Shown: positions 17,371 through 26,784 of the stretch, piece after piece | Numbering within the stretch: the stretch's first letter is position 1 | Layout: every line of letters begins with the position of its first letter | Origin: Maricaulis sp048270095 | GTDB taxonomy: Bacteria > Pseudomonadota > Alphaproteobacteria > Caulobacterales > Maricaulaceae | Reading direction: 5' to 3' | DNA: 64,000 bases | Assembly (NCBI RefSeq): GCF_048270095.1 | Contig: NZ_JBLWTL010000002.1 | Span: forward strand, 1 to 64,000 | Notes under the pieces: model-generated | Databases searched by the model: none | Told to the model about the DNA's origin: nothing | What the model saw: the letters and a program-made list of their open reading frames with translations, nothing else | Program-made: the position numbers and the translations under genes

Positions 17371-18775
17371 ACCCCTGTGGACCGCCAGGCAGGCGATGGC
17401 CGCGACCGGCGGCATGTTGACCGGCGATCTCGACTGGACCTGTTCGGGCCTGTCGATCGATACGCGATCCATCCTGCCCGGCGACCTCTTCGTCGCCTTG
17501 CAGGATGTGCGCGACGGGCATGAATTCATTACCGACGCGATGGCGCGCGGTGCCGCCGCCTGCCTGGTCACCGACACCTCCAACTGCCCGGGCCCTGCCT
17601 TGCAGGTAAAGGACACGCGGCGGGCCCTGCGCGCGCTTGGGGAGGCGGCACGTGACCGCAGCAATGCCGTGCGTATCGCGGTGACCGGCAGTGTCGGCAA
17701 GACCAGCGTCAAGGAGGCACTGGCCGCCGTCCTGCGGGCTGCGGGGCCGGCGCACTGGAGCGTCAAATCCTACAATAATCACTGGGGCGTGCCGCTGACC
17801 CTGGCGCGCATGCCGGCCGAGACCCAGCGCGCCGTGTTCGAGCTGGGCATGAACCACGCCGGCGAAATCCATGATCTCGCCAATCTGGTGCGGCCGCATA
17901 TCGCCCTGATCACCCGTATCGCGCCAGCGCATCTGGAGCATCTCGGCACGATCGAGGCGATCGCCGATGCCAAGGCGGAAATCTATGAAGGTCTCGAGCC
18001 GGACGGTGTTGCCATCTATCCCGCCGATGACCCGCTGGCCGAGCGTCTGGCCAGCCATGCCAAGCGTTCGACAGCCGCCTTCATGCTCGACTTCGGGCGC
18101 AGCGCCACCGCGGCAATCCGGATGGAATCCTTTGAAACCGGGCTTGGCGGCAGTGATGGTGTCGTCAATGTGATGGGTGTGCGTGTACCCTTCCATCTCG
18201 CTGCCACCGGCGAACACTGGGCCTGGAATGCCGGCGCGGTGTTTGCCGCTGCCGCCGCTTCAGGACTCGACCCGCGGCAGGTGGCCGAGACATTGCGCAC
18301 CGTCGATGCCGAGGCTGGCCGTGGCCGCGCCATTGAGGTCACACTGCCCAAGGGCGGGTCTTTTACCCTGCTCGACGACGCCTATAACGCCAATCCCGTC
18401 TCGATGGCCGCCGCGATTGCCTCGCTGGGCAGTGCCAAGCCGGGCGCAGGCGGCCGCCGCATCGCAGTGCTCGGCGACATGCTCGAGCTCGGGCCCCAAT
18501 CCCCGCAACTGCATCGCGGTCTGGCGCCGGCCCTGGCCGAGGCGAATGTCGACGCTGTGTTTAGCTGTGGAGCGTTGATGCGCGAGCTGCACGATCACTT
18601 GCCTGACCGCTTGCGCGCCGGTTATGCGGCCAATGCTGGAGAGGGCCGCAAGATGGTCGCTTCGGCCATTCGCGCCGGTGATGTCGTTCTGATCAAGGGG
18701 TCGAATGGCTCCGGTCTTCATAAAATCGCCGCTGTCCTGGCCGACGGCTCGGCTTTCAATCTGTCGGAGGCCTGA
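17363..18775 (+). CDS. murF: UDP-MurNAc-tripeptide:D-Ala-D-Ala ligase MurF
   Basis: A 470-residue Mur ligase that completes the UDP-MurNAc pentapeptide with D-Ala-D-Ala made by Ddl. The P-loop VTGSVGKTSVKEAL is near residue 110 and DDAYNANPVSM near residue 338 is typical of MurF. ATG 17363 (MHKPLW) lies inside the murE end; upstream in-frame codons overlap murE and lack support. mraY begins seven bases after its stop. Confidence 0.95.
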   Translation: MHKPLWTARQAMAATGGMLTGDLDWTCSGLSIDTRSILPGDLFVALQDVRDGHEFITDAMARGAAACLVTDTSNCPGPALQVKDTRRALRALGEAARDRSNAVRIAVTGSVGKTSVKEALAAVLRAAGPAHWSVKSYNNHWGVPLTLARMPAETQRAVFELGMNHAGEIHDLANLVRPHIALITRIAPAHLEHLGTIEAIADAKAEIYEGLEPDGVAIYPADDPLAERLASHAKRSTAAFMLDFGRSATAAIRMESFETGLGGSDGVVNVMGVRVPFHLAATGEHWAWNAGAVFAAAAASGLDPRQVAETLRTVDAEAGRGRAIEVTLPKGGSFTLLDDAYNANPVSMAAAIASLGSAKPGAGGRRIAVLGDMLELGPQSPQLHRGLAPALAEANVDAVFSCGALMRELHDHLPDRLRAGYAANAGEGRKMVASAIRAGDVVLIKGSNGSGLHKIAAVLADGSAFNLSEA

Positions 18776-18782
18776 TCCGCCC

Positions 18783-19886
18783 ATGTTGTATTTGCTGTTT
18801 GCGCCGATGGCGGACGATGTCCAGATCGCCAACCTGTTTCGCTATATCACCTTCCGCTCCGGCGGCGCGCTGATGACGGCGATGCTGATCGCCTTCGTGT
18901 TCGGCCAGCCCATGATTGGCTGGTTGCGGCGCAAGCAGGGCCGGGGTCAGCCAATCCGCGCCGAGGGCATTGAGCGTCACGTGATCGAAAAGGCCGGCAC
19001 CCCGACCATGGGCGGTTTTCTGATCCTGCTCGGGGTGATGGTTGGCACGCTGCTATGGGCCGATCTGTCCAATAGCTATGTGTGGATCGTGATTTTCGTC
19101 ACCGCCGGCTTCGGCCTGATCGGATTTATCGACGATTATCAGAAAGTCACCAAGCAGACGACGGACGGGCTGGGCGGCAAGCTCAAGCTCGCCGGCGAGT
19201 TCACCATCGCGCTGATCGCGGTCTGGTGGGCCACCGCAACGGCGACCGCCAATGGCATGGACCCCGCGGTGACGACATCGATCACCTTCCCCTTCTTCAA
19301 GGATTTCCTGTTCAATCTCGGCCCGCTCTTTCTGGTGTTTGGCTGCCTGGTGATCGTCGGATCCGGCAATGCGGTGAATATGACGGACGGGCTGGACGGG
19401 CTGGCCATCGTGCCGGTGATGATTGCGGCGGCGACCTTCGGCGTGATCGCCTATGTTGTCGGCCGTGTCGATTTCGCCGAATATCTGCAAGTCCTCTACA
19501 CGCCGGGAACCGGTGAAATCCTCGTCTTCTGCGGTGCCTTGCTCGGCGCCGGTCTCGGATTCTTATGGTGGAATGCCCCGCCGGCGATGATCTTCATGGG
19601 CGATACCGGCTCGCTCTCGCTGGGCGGCGCGCTCGGCGTGATCGCGGTCGCGGTCAAGCATGAGATCGTGCTGGCGATTGTCGGCGGGCTGTTCGTGCTG
19701 GAAATGGTGTCGGTCATGGTCCAGGTCGCCAGTTTCAAGCTGACCGGAAAGCGCGTTTTCCGCATGGCGCCCATCCATCACCATTACGAGAAGAAGGGCT
19801 GGGCCGAGGCCACTATCGTGATCCGCTTCTGGATCATTGCCGTGGTTCTGGCGCTGGTCGGTCTTGCCACGCTCAAGCTGAGATAG
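18783..19886 (+). CDS. mraY: Phospho-MurNAc-pentapeptide translocase MraY
   Basis: A 367-residue integral membrane enzyme transferring phospho-MurNAc-pentapeptide to undecaprenyl phosphate to give lipid I. Around ten helices are visible. Conserved blocks include KAGTPTMGG, the FIDDYQKV Asp pair, NMTDGLDGLA and the late PIHHHYEKKGWAE histidine cluster. ATG 18783 gives the usual MLYLLF start. murD follows three bases after the stop. Confidence 0.95.
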   Translation: MLYLLFAPMADDVQIANLFRYITFRSGGALMTAMLIAFVFGQPMIGWLRRKQGRGQPIRAEGIERHVIEKAGTPTMGGFLILLGVMVGTLLWADLSNSYVWIVIFVTAGFGLIGFIDDYQKVTKQTTDGLGGKLKLAGEFTIALIAVWWATATATANGMDPAVTTSITFPFFKDFLFNLGPLFLVFGCLVIVGSGNAVNMTDGLDGLAIVPVMIAAATFGVIAYVVGRVDFAEYLQVLYTPGTGEILVFCGALLGAGLGFLWWNAPPAMIFMGDTGSLSLGGALGVIAVAVKHEIVLAIVGGLFVLEMVSVMVQVASFKLTGKRVFRMAPIHHHYEKKGWAEATIVIRFWIIAVVLALVGLATLKLR

Positions 19887-19889
19887 GCG

Positions 19890-21314
19890 ATGATTCCGGT
19901 CCATGCCTTCAAGGGGCGCCGCGTCGCCGTTTTCGGACTAGGACGTACCGGTCTGGCGACCATACGAGCGTTGCTGGCGGGCGGTGCCGAGGTGTCAGCC
20001 TGGGATGATTCCGAAGCCTCGCGCGCCGCTGCGCAGGCCCAGGGCTTTGAGCTCGAAGATCTCAACCGGCGCGACTGGGGCGATATCGCCGCGCTGGTCC
20101 TCTCGCCGGGTGTGCCGCTGACCCATCCCAAACCGCACCGCATGGTCGAACTGGCGCATGCGGTCGGAGCGCCGGTGATCGGGGATATCGAACTCTTCGC
20201 GCTGGAAGTGCTCGCCATGCCGGCCAAGCGGCGCCCGAAAATCATTGGCATTACGGGCACAAACGGCAAATCCACCACGACAGCGCTGATCGGGCATATC
20301 CTGCGCCAGGCGGGCCGCAATGTGACCGTGGCCGGCAATATCGGCGATGCCGTCCTGGCCCAGGAACCGCCGCGACCGGGTTCGTTTTTCGTGCTGGAAC
20401 TATCCTCCTACCAGATTGACCTGACCCAGAGCCTGCAATGCGATGTCGCCATCCTGCTCAATATGACGCCGGACCATATTGACCGCCATGGTGATTTCGC
20501 CGGCTATTTCGCCGCCAAACAACGCCTGTTCGCGATGCAGGGCGAGGCGGGCGTTGCGGTGATTGGTGTCGATGATGATCCGACCCGCGACTATTATTCC
20601 CGCCTGAGGATGAAGCGCCCCGACGCGCAAGTCCTGCCGATTTCGGCCGGACGTGTGGTATCGCGCGGTGTCTATGCACTGGGCGACCAGGTGTATGAAG
20701 CACTCGATATCGCACCGCATCCCGTCTTGCAGCTCAGCCGTGCGCGGGCGCTTCCCGGCCGGCATAATGCCCAGAATATTGCCGCGGCCCTGGCCGCGGT
20801 GCGCGTGCTGGGGATCGGGTCGCGAGTGGCGGCTGCAGCCATTGAAAGCTTTGGCGGACTGGCACACCGCCAGGAAGAGGTCGGCAAGCTGGGCGGCGTG
20901 CGTTTCATCAATGACAGCAAGGCAACCAATGCCGAGGCCGCCATGCAGGCCCTGGCCTGCTATGACCCGATTTACTGGATTGTCGGCGGGCGTCCGAAAT
21001 CAGGCGGGCTGTCAGCACTGGCACATCTCTATCCACGCATCGCCAAGGCCTATTTGATCGGGGAGTCCGAGGCGCGCTTCGCCAAGGATCTTGACGGCAA
21101 GCTGGCCTATGAGCGCTGCGGTGATCTGGCGGCAGCGACGGCGGCGGCTTGTCGGGACGCGACCGCAGATGGCCGGGACAATGCGGTGGTGCTGTTATCG
21201 CCAGCGGCCGCCTCCTTTGACCAGTTCGCCAATTTTGAAGCGCGAGGCGATGCCTTCCGCGACCTGGTCGCGGCGCTCGAAATGCCGGCACGCGGTGCGG
21301 AGCCTGGCCAATGA
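19890..21314 (+). CDS. murD: UDP-MurNAc-L-Ala:D-Glu ligase MurD
   Basis: A 474-residue Mur ligase attaching D-glutamate. The N-terminal substrate-binding domain opens with VAVFGLGRTGLA; the central ATP loop is GITGTNGKSTTTALI near residue 122; FINDSKATNAEAA near residue 340 is a MurD-typical block in the C-terminal domain. It shows the usual three-domain form. Its stop overlaps the ftsW start by four bases. Confidence 0.95.
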   Translation: MIPVHAFKGRRVAVFGLGRTGLATIRALLAGGAEVSAWDDSEASRAAAQAQGFELEDLNRRDWGDIAALVLSPGVPLTHPKPHRMVELAHAVGAPVIGDIELFALEVLAMPAKRRPKIIGITGTNGKSTTTALIGHILRQAGRNVTVAGNIGDAVLAQEPPRPGSFFVLELSSYQIDLTQSLQCDVAILLNMTPDHIDRHGDFAGYFAAKQRLFAMQGEAGVAVIGVDDDPTRDYYSRLRMKRPDAQVLPISAGRVVSRGVYALGDQVYEALDIAPHPVLQLSRARALPGRHNAQNIAAALAAVRVLGIGSRVAAAAIESFGGLAHRQEEVGKLGGVRFINDSKATNAEAAMQALACYDPIYWIVGGRPKSGGLSALAHLYPRIAKAYLIGESEARFAKDLDGKLAYERCGDLAAATAAACRDATADGRDNAVVLLSPAAASFDQFANFEARGDAFRDLVAALEMPARGAEPGQ

Positions 21315-22438
21315 TGCAGACTCTGCCGCGAGCCTTCGCTTCCTGGTGGCGCGGCATTGACCGCACCCTGCTCTTCGTCATCCTGGCACTGATCACCACC
21401 GGGGTTGTGCTGTCCATGGCGTCCAGCCCGGCGGCCGCTGCACGCCTTGGCCTCGATGACCCCTTCCACTTTCTCTACCGGCAGGGCGTGTTTGCGGTGC
21501 TTGGTATCATCGGCATGCTGGCGATCTCCAGTCTGAGCCCGAAAGGCGCGCGCCGGCTGGCTGCGCTGGTTCTGGTGGGTGCTTTCGTTCTGATGGTGGC
21601 GGTTCTCTTTATCGGCCATGAGGTCAAGGGCGCGACACGCTGGTTACGCCTCGGTTCTTTCTCATTGCAGCCCTCTGAATTTCTCAAACCGGCCTTGCTC
21701 GTGACGGTCGCCTGGCTGTTTGCCGAGGAGAAGCGCGGCGCGCCGATCCCCGGCCGCCTGATCGCCTTCATCCTGTTTGTCGCTTCGGTCGGCTTGCTTA
21801 TGGCGCAGCCGGACTTCGGCCAATCGGTCCTGCTGACCCTGTGCTTTGGCGGCGTCTTCTTCGCGTCCGGCTTGTCCTGGCTCTGGGTTTCCGTGCTCGG
21901 CGGTCTGGCGGTGACCGGCTCAGGCCTGGCCTATCTGACACTGCCTCACGTCGCGGCGCGGGTGCAAAGCTTTATCAATCCGGAAGGCAATGAGACCTAT
22001 CAGATCGACCGGGCGCTCGAGGCGATTTCGCGCGGCGGACTGACCGGGGTCGGGCCGGGCGAGGGCGAGGTGAAACATATTTTGCCGGACGCCAATACCG
22101 ATTTCATCTTCTCCGTTGCGACCGAGGAGTTCGGCCTCTTGGCATCACTGTCCATCATTGGCCTGTTCGCCATCCTGGTGACCCGCGCCTGGAACCAGGC
22201 GATGCGGCTCAATGACCATTTCGCGCAGCTTGCAGTGGCCGGTCTGGCGCTGCAATTCGGGCTGCAGGCGCTGATCAACATCTCTGTGAACTTGAACCTG
22301 ATCCCGCCGAAGGGCATGACATTGCCATTCGTTTCCAATGGAGGGTCGTCCATGCTCGCCCTGACCTTTGCGGCTGGCCTGATGCTGGCATTCACGCGCC
22401 GTCGTCCCGGCGCCTATTCGATGCAATATTCCGCATGA
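21311..22438 (+). CDS. ftsW: Septal peptidoglycan polymerase FtsW
   Basis: A 375-residue SEDS-family protein with about ten membrane helices, polymerising lipid II for the septum together with FtsI. Family blocks visible are LRLGSFSLQPSEFLKPA near residue 115, GVGPGEGEVKHILPDANTDFIF near residue 240 and the terminal LPFVSNGGSSMLA. It is overlapped by murD before it and murG after it (ATGA junctions). Confidence 0.95.
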   Translation: MMQTLPRAFASWWRGIDRTLLFVILALITTGVVLSMASSPAAAARLGLDDPFHFLYRQGVFAVLGIIGMLAISSLSPKGARRLAALVLVGAFVLMVAVLFIGHEVKGATRWLRLGSFSLQPSEFLKPALLVTVAWLFAEEKRGAPIPGRLIAFILFVASVGLLMAQPDFGQSVLLTLCFGGVFFASGLSWLWVSVLGGLAVTGSGLAYLTLPHVAARVQSFINPEGNETYQIDRALEAISRGGLTGVGPGEGEVKHILPDANTDFIFSVATEEFGLLASLSIIGLFAILVTRAWNQAMRLNDHFAQLAVAGLALQFGLQALINISVNLNLIPPKGMTLPFVSNGGSSMLALTFAAGLMLAFTRRRPGAYSMQYSA

Positions 22439-23541
22439 CGCCGCGTCGCTGTCTGATTGCTGCCGGCGGAACCGGCGGACATATGTTTCCCGCTCGCGCT
22501 GCTGCCGAGGCGCTGATCGCGCGCGGCTGGCAGATCCGGCTGGTGACCGATGCCCGCGGGCTCAAGCACACCGCCGGTTTTCCTGCTGTGGCGATCGACG
22601 AAATCCATGCTGCCAGCCCGTCCACGAAGAACCCGATCAAACTGGCCCGGGCCGGCGTCGAACTGGCCAAGGGGCTGAGCGAGACGCGGGCCATCATCAA
22701 GCGCTGGAAACCCGATGTCGTCGCCGGCTTTGGCGGCTATCCCGCCTTTCCGGCGCTGGCCGCGGCCCAGACCATGGGCATTGCCTATGCCATCCATGAA
22801 CAAAACGCCGTGCTCGGCCGGGTCAATCGCGTCTTCGCGGGCCGGGCGGGTTTTATCGCGTCGGGATTTGAACGCCTCGACAAGCTCTCAGTCACAGGCC
22901 GCAAACACCATTTGCTGACCGGCAATCCGCTACGCCAGCCGATTCTGGATGCGCGCGCCGCCGGTTATCCTGCGCTGACGGCGGAGGGCCGGATCAATCT
23001 GCTCATCCTCGGTGGCAGTCTTGGCGCGCGGCTCTTGTCGGAAACGGTTCCGGCGGCTGTCGCACAACTCCCGGAATCGCTTCGTTCCCGCCTTGATATC
23101 GTCCAACAAACCCGCGAAGAATCGCTGGTGATGGCGCGTGAAAGTTACCAGTCTGCCGGCGTGAATGCCCGCTGCGAGCCCTTCTTCGAGGATGTGGGCG
23201 CGCTCTATGCCGCCTCACATCTGGTGATCGGACGCGCCGGGGCCTCAACCGTGTCTGAAGTGGCGGGCGTCGGGCGTCCGGCGATCTTCTGCCCGCTGGC
23301 CATCGCCGCCGACGATCATCAAAGCGCCAATGTCGAGGGGCTGGTCGCCGCTCTCGCCGCTGACGTCATCCCGGAATCCGATTTCACGGCCGGGCGTCTG
23401 GCCGGTCTTTTGCAATCCCGTTTATCCAATCCCGCCGATTTGGCAGAGCGCGCCGCTGCGGCGCGTTCGCTGGGCCGGCCTGACGCCGCCGAGGCCCTGG
23501 CCAAGGCGGTCGATGGTCTGGTTCGAGGAGCACTCACATGA
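22435..23541 (+). CDS. murG: GlcNAc transferase MurG (lipid II synthase)
   Basis: A 368-residue GT28 glycosyltransferase on the inner face of the membrane, adding GlcNAc to lipid I. The N-terminal AAGGTGGHMFPA loop (about residues 9-20) and the C-terminal VIGRAGASTVSEVAG block bind the phosphate-rich lipid side and UDP-GlcNAc respectively. It overlaps ftsW and murC by four bases each. Confidence 0.95.
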   Translation: MTPRRCLIAAGGTGGHMFPARAAAEALIARGWQIRLVTDARGLKHTAGFPAVAIDEIHAASPSTKNPIKLARAGVELAKGLSETRAIIKRWKPDVVAGFGGYPAFPALAAAQTMGIAYAIHEQNAVLGRVNRVFAGRAGFIASGFERLDKLSVTGRKHHLLTGNPLRQPILDARAAGYPALTAEGRINLLILGGSLGARLLSETVPAAVAQLPESLRSRLDIVQQTREESLVMARESYQSAGVNARCEPFFEDVGALYAASHLVIGRAGASTVSEVAGVGRPAIFCPLAIAADDHQSANVEGLVAALAADVIPESDFTAGRLAGLLQSRLSNPADLAERAAAARSLGRPDAAEALAKAVDGLVRGALT

Positions 23542-24944
23542 AATTTGCCGCTTTGCCCTTTCCGGTTGGTCCGGTCCATTTCGTCGGCATAGGCGGCATT
23601 GGCATGAGCGGTATTGCCGAGGTGATGCTCAATCTGGGCTATGCGGTGCAGGGCTCCGACATCAAGGCCAATCCCAATGTCGAGCGGCTGCGCACGCTGG
23701 GCGCCCAGGTGGCGATCGGCCATGCGGGCGAGAATGTCAGCGGTGCCGGTGCCATCGTCGTCTCCTCGGCGATCCGGCCGAATAATCCCGAACTCCTCGC
23801 GGCCCGCGCCGCCAAGATCCCCGTCGTGCGCCGCGCGGAAATGCTGGCCGAGCTGATGCGGCTGAAATTCGCCGTCGCCGTCGGCGGTACACATGGCAAA
23901 ACGACGACCACTTCGCTGGTCTCGGTGCTGATGGATGCGGCCGGTGTGGATCCAACGGTGATCAATGGCGGCATCATCTCCGCCTACGGCTCCAACGCCA
24001 AGGTCGGGCTGGGTGACTGGATGGCGGTCGAGGCGGACGAGTCGGACGGCTCTTTCCTGAAACTGCGCGGCACCGTCGCCATCGTCACCAATATCGATCC
24101 GGAACATCTCGAGCATTACGGCGATTTCGACACGCTGCGCGAGGCCTTCTTCCAGTTCGTCGAGAACCTGCCCTTTTATGGCTTTGCCGTGCTTTGCACC
24201 GACCACCCCGAAGTCCAGAGCCTGGCCAGCCGCATCCAGGACCGGCGCGTGATTACTTATGGCTTCAACCCGCAGGCTGATGTGCGCGTTGAGAATCTGC
24301 GCTCGGACGCCAAGGGGGCGACCTTCGATGTCTGTTTCCGCATTCGCGGCCAGAGCGAAGAACGCTGGAGCGATGTCTTCCTGCCGATGATGGGCGAGCA
24401 TAATGTGCTCAACACGCTGGCGGCGCTCGCGACGGCGCGAGAGCTGGGCCTCACCGAAGCGGCGGGCAAGAAGGCGCTGGCCGAGTTCGGCGGCGTCAAG
24501 CGCCGCTTCACCAAGACCGGTGAGTGGAAGGGCGCCAGCATTATCGATGATTACGGCCATCACCCGGTCGAGATCACGGCAGTGCTGAAAGCCGCGCGCC
24601 AGGCGTCCTCCGGCAAGGTGATCGCCGTGATGCAGCCGCATCGTTTCAGCCGCCTGCACGATTTGTTCGACGATTTCTCGACCTGTTTCAATGATGCCGA
24701 CAGCGTCCTCGTCGCCGATGTCTACACCGCCGGCGAAGACCCGATCGAGGGCATTGACCGCGATCATCTGGTCGAGAGCCTGCGCGCCCACGGGCATCGC
24801 GATGCCAATCCGGTGATGCGCTCCAATGTTGCCGCCGAAGTCGCCAGCCGAGCGGCAGCTGGCGATGTGGTCGTCTGCCTCGGTGCCGGCGACATCACGC
24901 AATGGGCCTATGCCCTGCCGGGAGAGCTGGAGGCGCTGGGTTGA
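23538..24944 (+). CDS. murC: UDP-MurNAc:L-alanine ligase MurC
   Basis: A 468-residue Mur ligase adding the first stem residue. The Rossmann-type start is HFVGIGGIGMSGIAEVM; the ATP loop GGTHGKTTTTSLVS is near residue 116; DDYGHHPVEI near residue 338 is MurC-typical. The stop is overlapped by the TTG start of murB. Confidence 0.95.
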   Translation: MKFAALPFPVGPVHFVGIGGIGMSGIAEVMLNLGYAVQGSDIKANPNVERLRTLGAQVAIGHAGENVSGAGAIVVSSAIRPNNPELLAARAAKIPVVRRAEMLAELMRLKFAVAVGGTHGKTTTTSLVSVLMDAAGVDPTVINGGIISAYGSNAKVGLGDWMAVEADESDGSFLKLRGTVAIVTNIDPEHLEHYGDFDTLREAFFQFVENLPFYGFAVLCTDHPEVQSLASRIQDRRVITYGFNPQADVRVENLRSDAKGATFDVCFRIRGQSEERWSDVFLPMMGEHNVLNTLAALATARELGLTEAAGKKALAEFGGVKRRFTKTGEWKGASIIDDYGHHPVEITAVLKAARQASSGKVIAVMQPHRFSRLHDLFDDFSTCFNDADSVLVADVYTAGEDPIEGIDRDHLVESLRAHGHRDANPVMRSNVAAEVASRAAAGDVVVCLGAGDITQWAYALPGELEALG

Positions 24945-25873
24945 GCCTGGTCAATCGCCTTCCTCCTGTCCGCGGAAAATATATCGAGGCTGCACCGCTG
25001 GCCGATGTGACCTGGCTGCGCGTTGGCGGCCCGGCCGAGGTGCTTTATCTACCGGCCGACGAATCCGACCTGGCGCGCTTTCTCGCTGAAACACCTGATG
25101 AAATCCCCGTGCATGTGCTCGGCGCCGGTTCCAATACGCTGGTGCGTGATGGCGGCGTGCCCGGCGTGGTGATCCGCCTGACGGGTGCTTTCGCCAAGAC
25201 CGAAGCGCTCGGCGAGAACCGGCTGCGCGCCGGGGCCGGGGCGCTCGACAAGATGGTCGCCAAGGCGGCTGCGAAAGCCGGCATCGGCGGGATGGAATAT
25301 CTCGTTGGCGTGCCGGGCACGATTGGCGGTGCCTTGCGGATGAATGCCGGCTGTTACGAGCAAGAGACCAAGGATGTGGTGGTTGAGGTGGTGGCACTCG
25401 ACCGCGCCGGTCGCCGCATCATCGCCCGGCCCGACGAGCTGGCCTATGGCTATCGCCATTGCGGCGCACCGGCGGACTGGATCTTCGTCGAGGCGGTGCT
25501 GCAGGGCACAGAAGACGAGCCGGCCGCCATCCTCGAGCGCATGGATGCCATCACCGCGCGCCGCGAGACGACCCAGCCGATCCGCGAGAAGACATCCGGC
25601 TCGACCTTTGCCAATCCGGACGCGCCGGGCACACCCGATGCGCGCAAGACCTGGCAATTGATCGATCAGGCCGGCGGCCGCGGCCTGCGCGTCGGCGGGG
25701 CGCATTTTTCCGAACAGCATTGCAATTTCCTGATCAATGATGGCACCGCCACCGCTGCCGATCTGGAAGATCTCGGCGAAGAGGTTCGCGCGCGAGTGAA
25801 ACACAAGTCCGGCGTCGAATTGCGCTGGGAAGTCAAACGCGTCGGAGTGCGCGGCAAAGGGGAAACATCATGA
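24941..25873 (+). CDS. murB: UDP-N-acetylenolpyruvoylglucosamine reductase MurB
   Basis: A 310-residue FAD enzyme reducing enolpyruvyl-UDP-GlcNAc to UDP-MurNAc. The FAD-binding block VLGAGSNTLVRDGG is near residue 62, and GSTFANPDAPGTP with the catalytic Ser is near residue 222; it is a type II-like enzyme by length. The start is read as TTG 24941, overlapping the murC stop exactly like the other four-base junctions, with GGAGAG and GGAGG upstream; the in-frame ATG 24902 would overlap murC by 43 bases. Confidence 0.93.
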   Translation: MSLVNRLPPVRGKYIEAAPLADVTWLRVGGPAEVLYLPADESDLARFLAETPDEIPVHVLGAGSNTLVRDGGVPGVVIRLTGAFAKTEALGENRLRAGAGALDKMVAKAAAKAGIGGMEYLVGVPGTIGGALRMNAGCYEQETKDVVVEVVALDRAGRRIIARPDELAYGYRHCGAPADWIFVEAVLQGTEDEPAAILERMDAITARRETTQPIREKTSGSTFANPDAPGTPDARKTWQLIDQAGGRGLRVGGAHFSEQHCNFLINDGTATAADLEDLGEEVRARVKHKSGVELRWEVKRVGVRGKGETS

Positions 25874-26784
25874 CCAAACGTGTCGCTGTCCTGCTCGGCG
25901 GGTTGTCTCCGGAACGTGATGTCTCGCTGGTCTCGGGCCGCGCCTGTGCCAAGGGCCTGCGGGAAAAGGGCTATGACGTCGTCGAGATTGATGCGTCGCG
26001 CGATCTGGCGCAGCAGCTCAAGGATGCCGCTCCGGATATCGTCTTCAATGCGCTGCACGGCGAATGGGGCGAGGACGGCATGGTGCAGGGTGTGCTGGAG
26101 CATTTCGGCAAGCCTTATACCCATTCCGGCGTGCTCGCTTCGGCACTGGCGATGGACAAGCAGAAAGCCAAGGCCGTGCTGCGCGCCTCCGGCATTCCGT
26201 GTCCGGAAGGCCTGATCGTCAATCGCTTCGAGGCCGCCAAGGCCCATGCGATGAAGCCACCCTATGTCGCCAAACCGAATGCACAAGGCTCCTCGGTCGG
26301 GGTGCATATCGTGCTGGAAGGGGCCAATCGGCCACCGGCCGAGCTCGGCTCAAATGCCTGGGCGCTGGGCGAAGAGGTGCTGATCGAACGCTATATCCCC
26401 GGCCGTGAATTAACCGTCGCGGTGATGGAGGACCGGGCGCTCGCGGTGACCGAGATTATCCCCAACACGAAGTTCTATGATTATGAGGCGAAATATTCGG
26501 CCGGCGGCTCGACTCATATTTTACCCGCGGACGTGTCGCCGGAGATTGCTGACCAGGCACGCGCCCTGGCCCTGCAGGCCCACGCAGTGCTGGGCTGCCG
26601 TGGCTTGACACGCAGTGATTTCCGCTACGACGAATCAGCAAATCCGCCGCTATGGTTACTCGAAATTAACACCCAACCGGGCATGACTCCCACTTCATTG
26701 GCGCCAGAACAGGCGCTCTTCTGCGGGATCGCGTTTAATGATCTCGTGGAGTGGATGGCGGAGAATGCGTCGTGTCGAAGGTAG
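25870..26784 (+). CDS. ddl: D-alanine--D-alanine ligase
   Basis: A 304-residue ATP-grasp ligase producing D-Ala-D-Ala for MurF. Visible blocks: VLLGGLSPERDVSL at the N-terminus, FNALHGEWGEDG near residue 58, KPNAQGSSVGV near residue 137 and LLEINTQPGMTPTSL near the end. The compact length fits DdlB. It overlaps murB by four bases at the start and ftsQ by 13 bases at the end. Confidence 0.95.
   Translation: MTKRVAVLLGGLSPERDVSLVSGRACAKGLREKGYDVVEIDASRDLAQQLKDAAPDIVFNALHGEWGEDGMVQGVLEHFGKPYTHSGVLASALAMDKQKAKAVLRASGIPCPEGLIVNRFEAAKAHAMKPPYVAKPNAQGSSVGVHIVLEGANRPPAELGSNAWALGEEVLIERYIPGRELTVAVMEDRALAVTEIIPNTKFYDYEAKYSAGGSTHILPADVSPEIADQARALALQAHAVLGCRGLTRSDFRYDESANPPLWLLEINTQPGMTPTSLAPEQALFCGIAFNDLVEWMAENASCRR

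Noticed and set aside
14237..17766. Minus-strand frames of 536 and 640 residues opposite ftsI, murE and murF
   Set aside because: They lie fully antisense to recognised genes with intact catalytic motifs and have no family features of their own.
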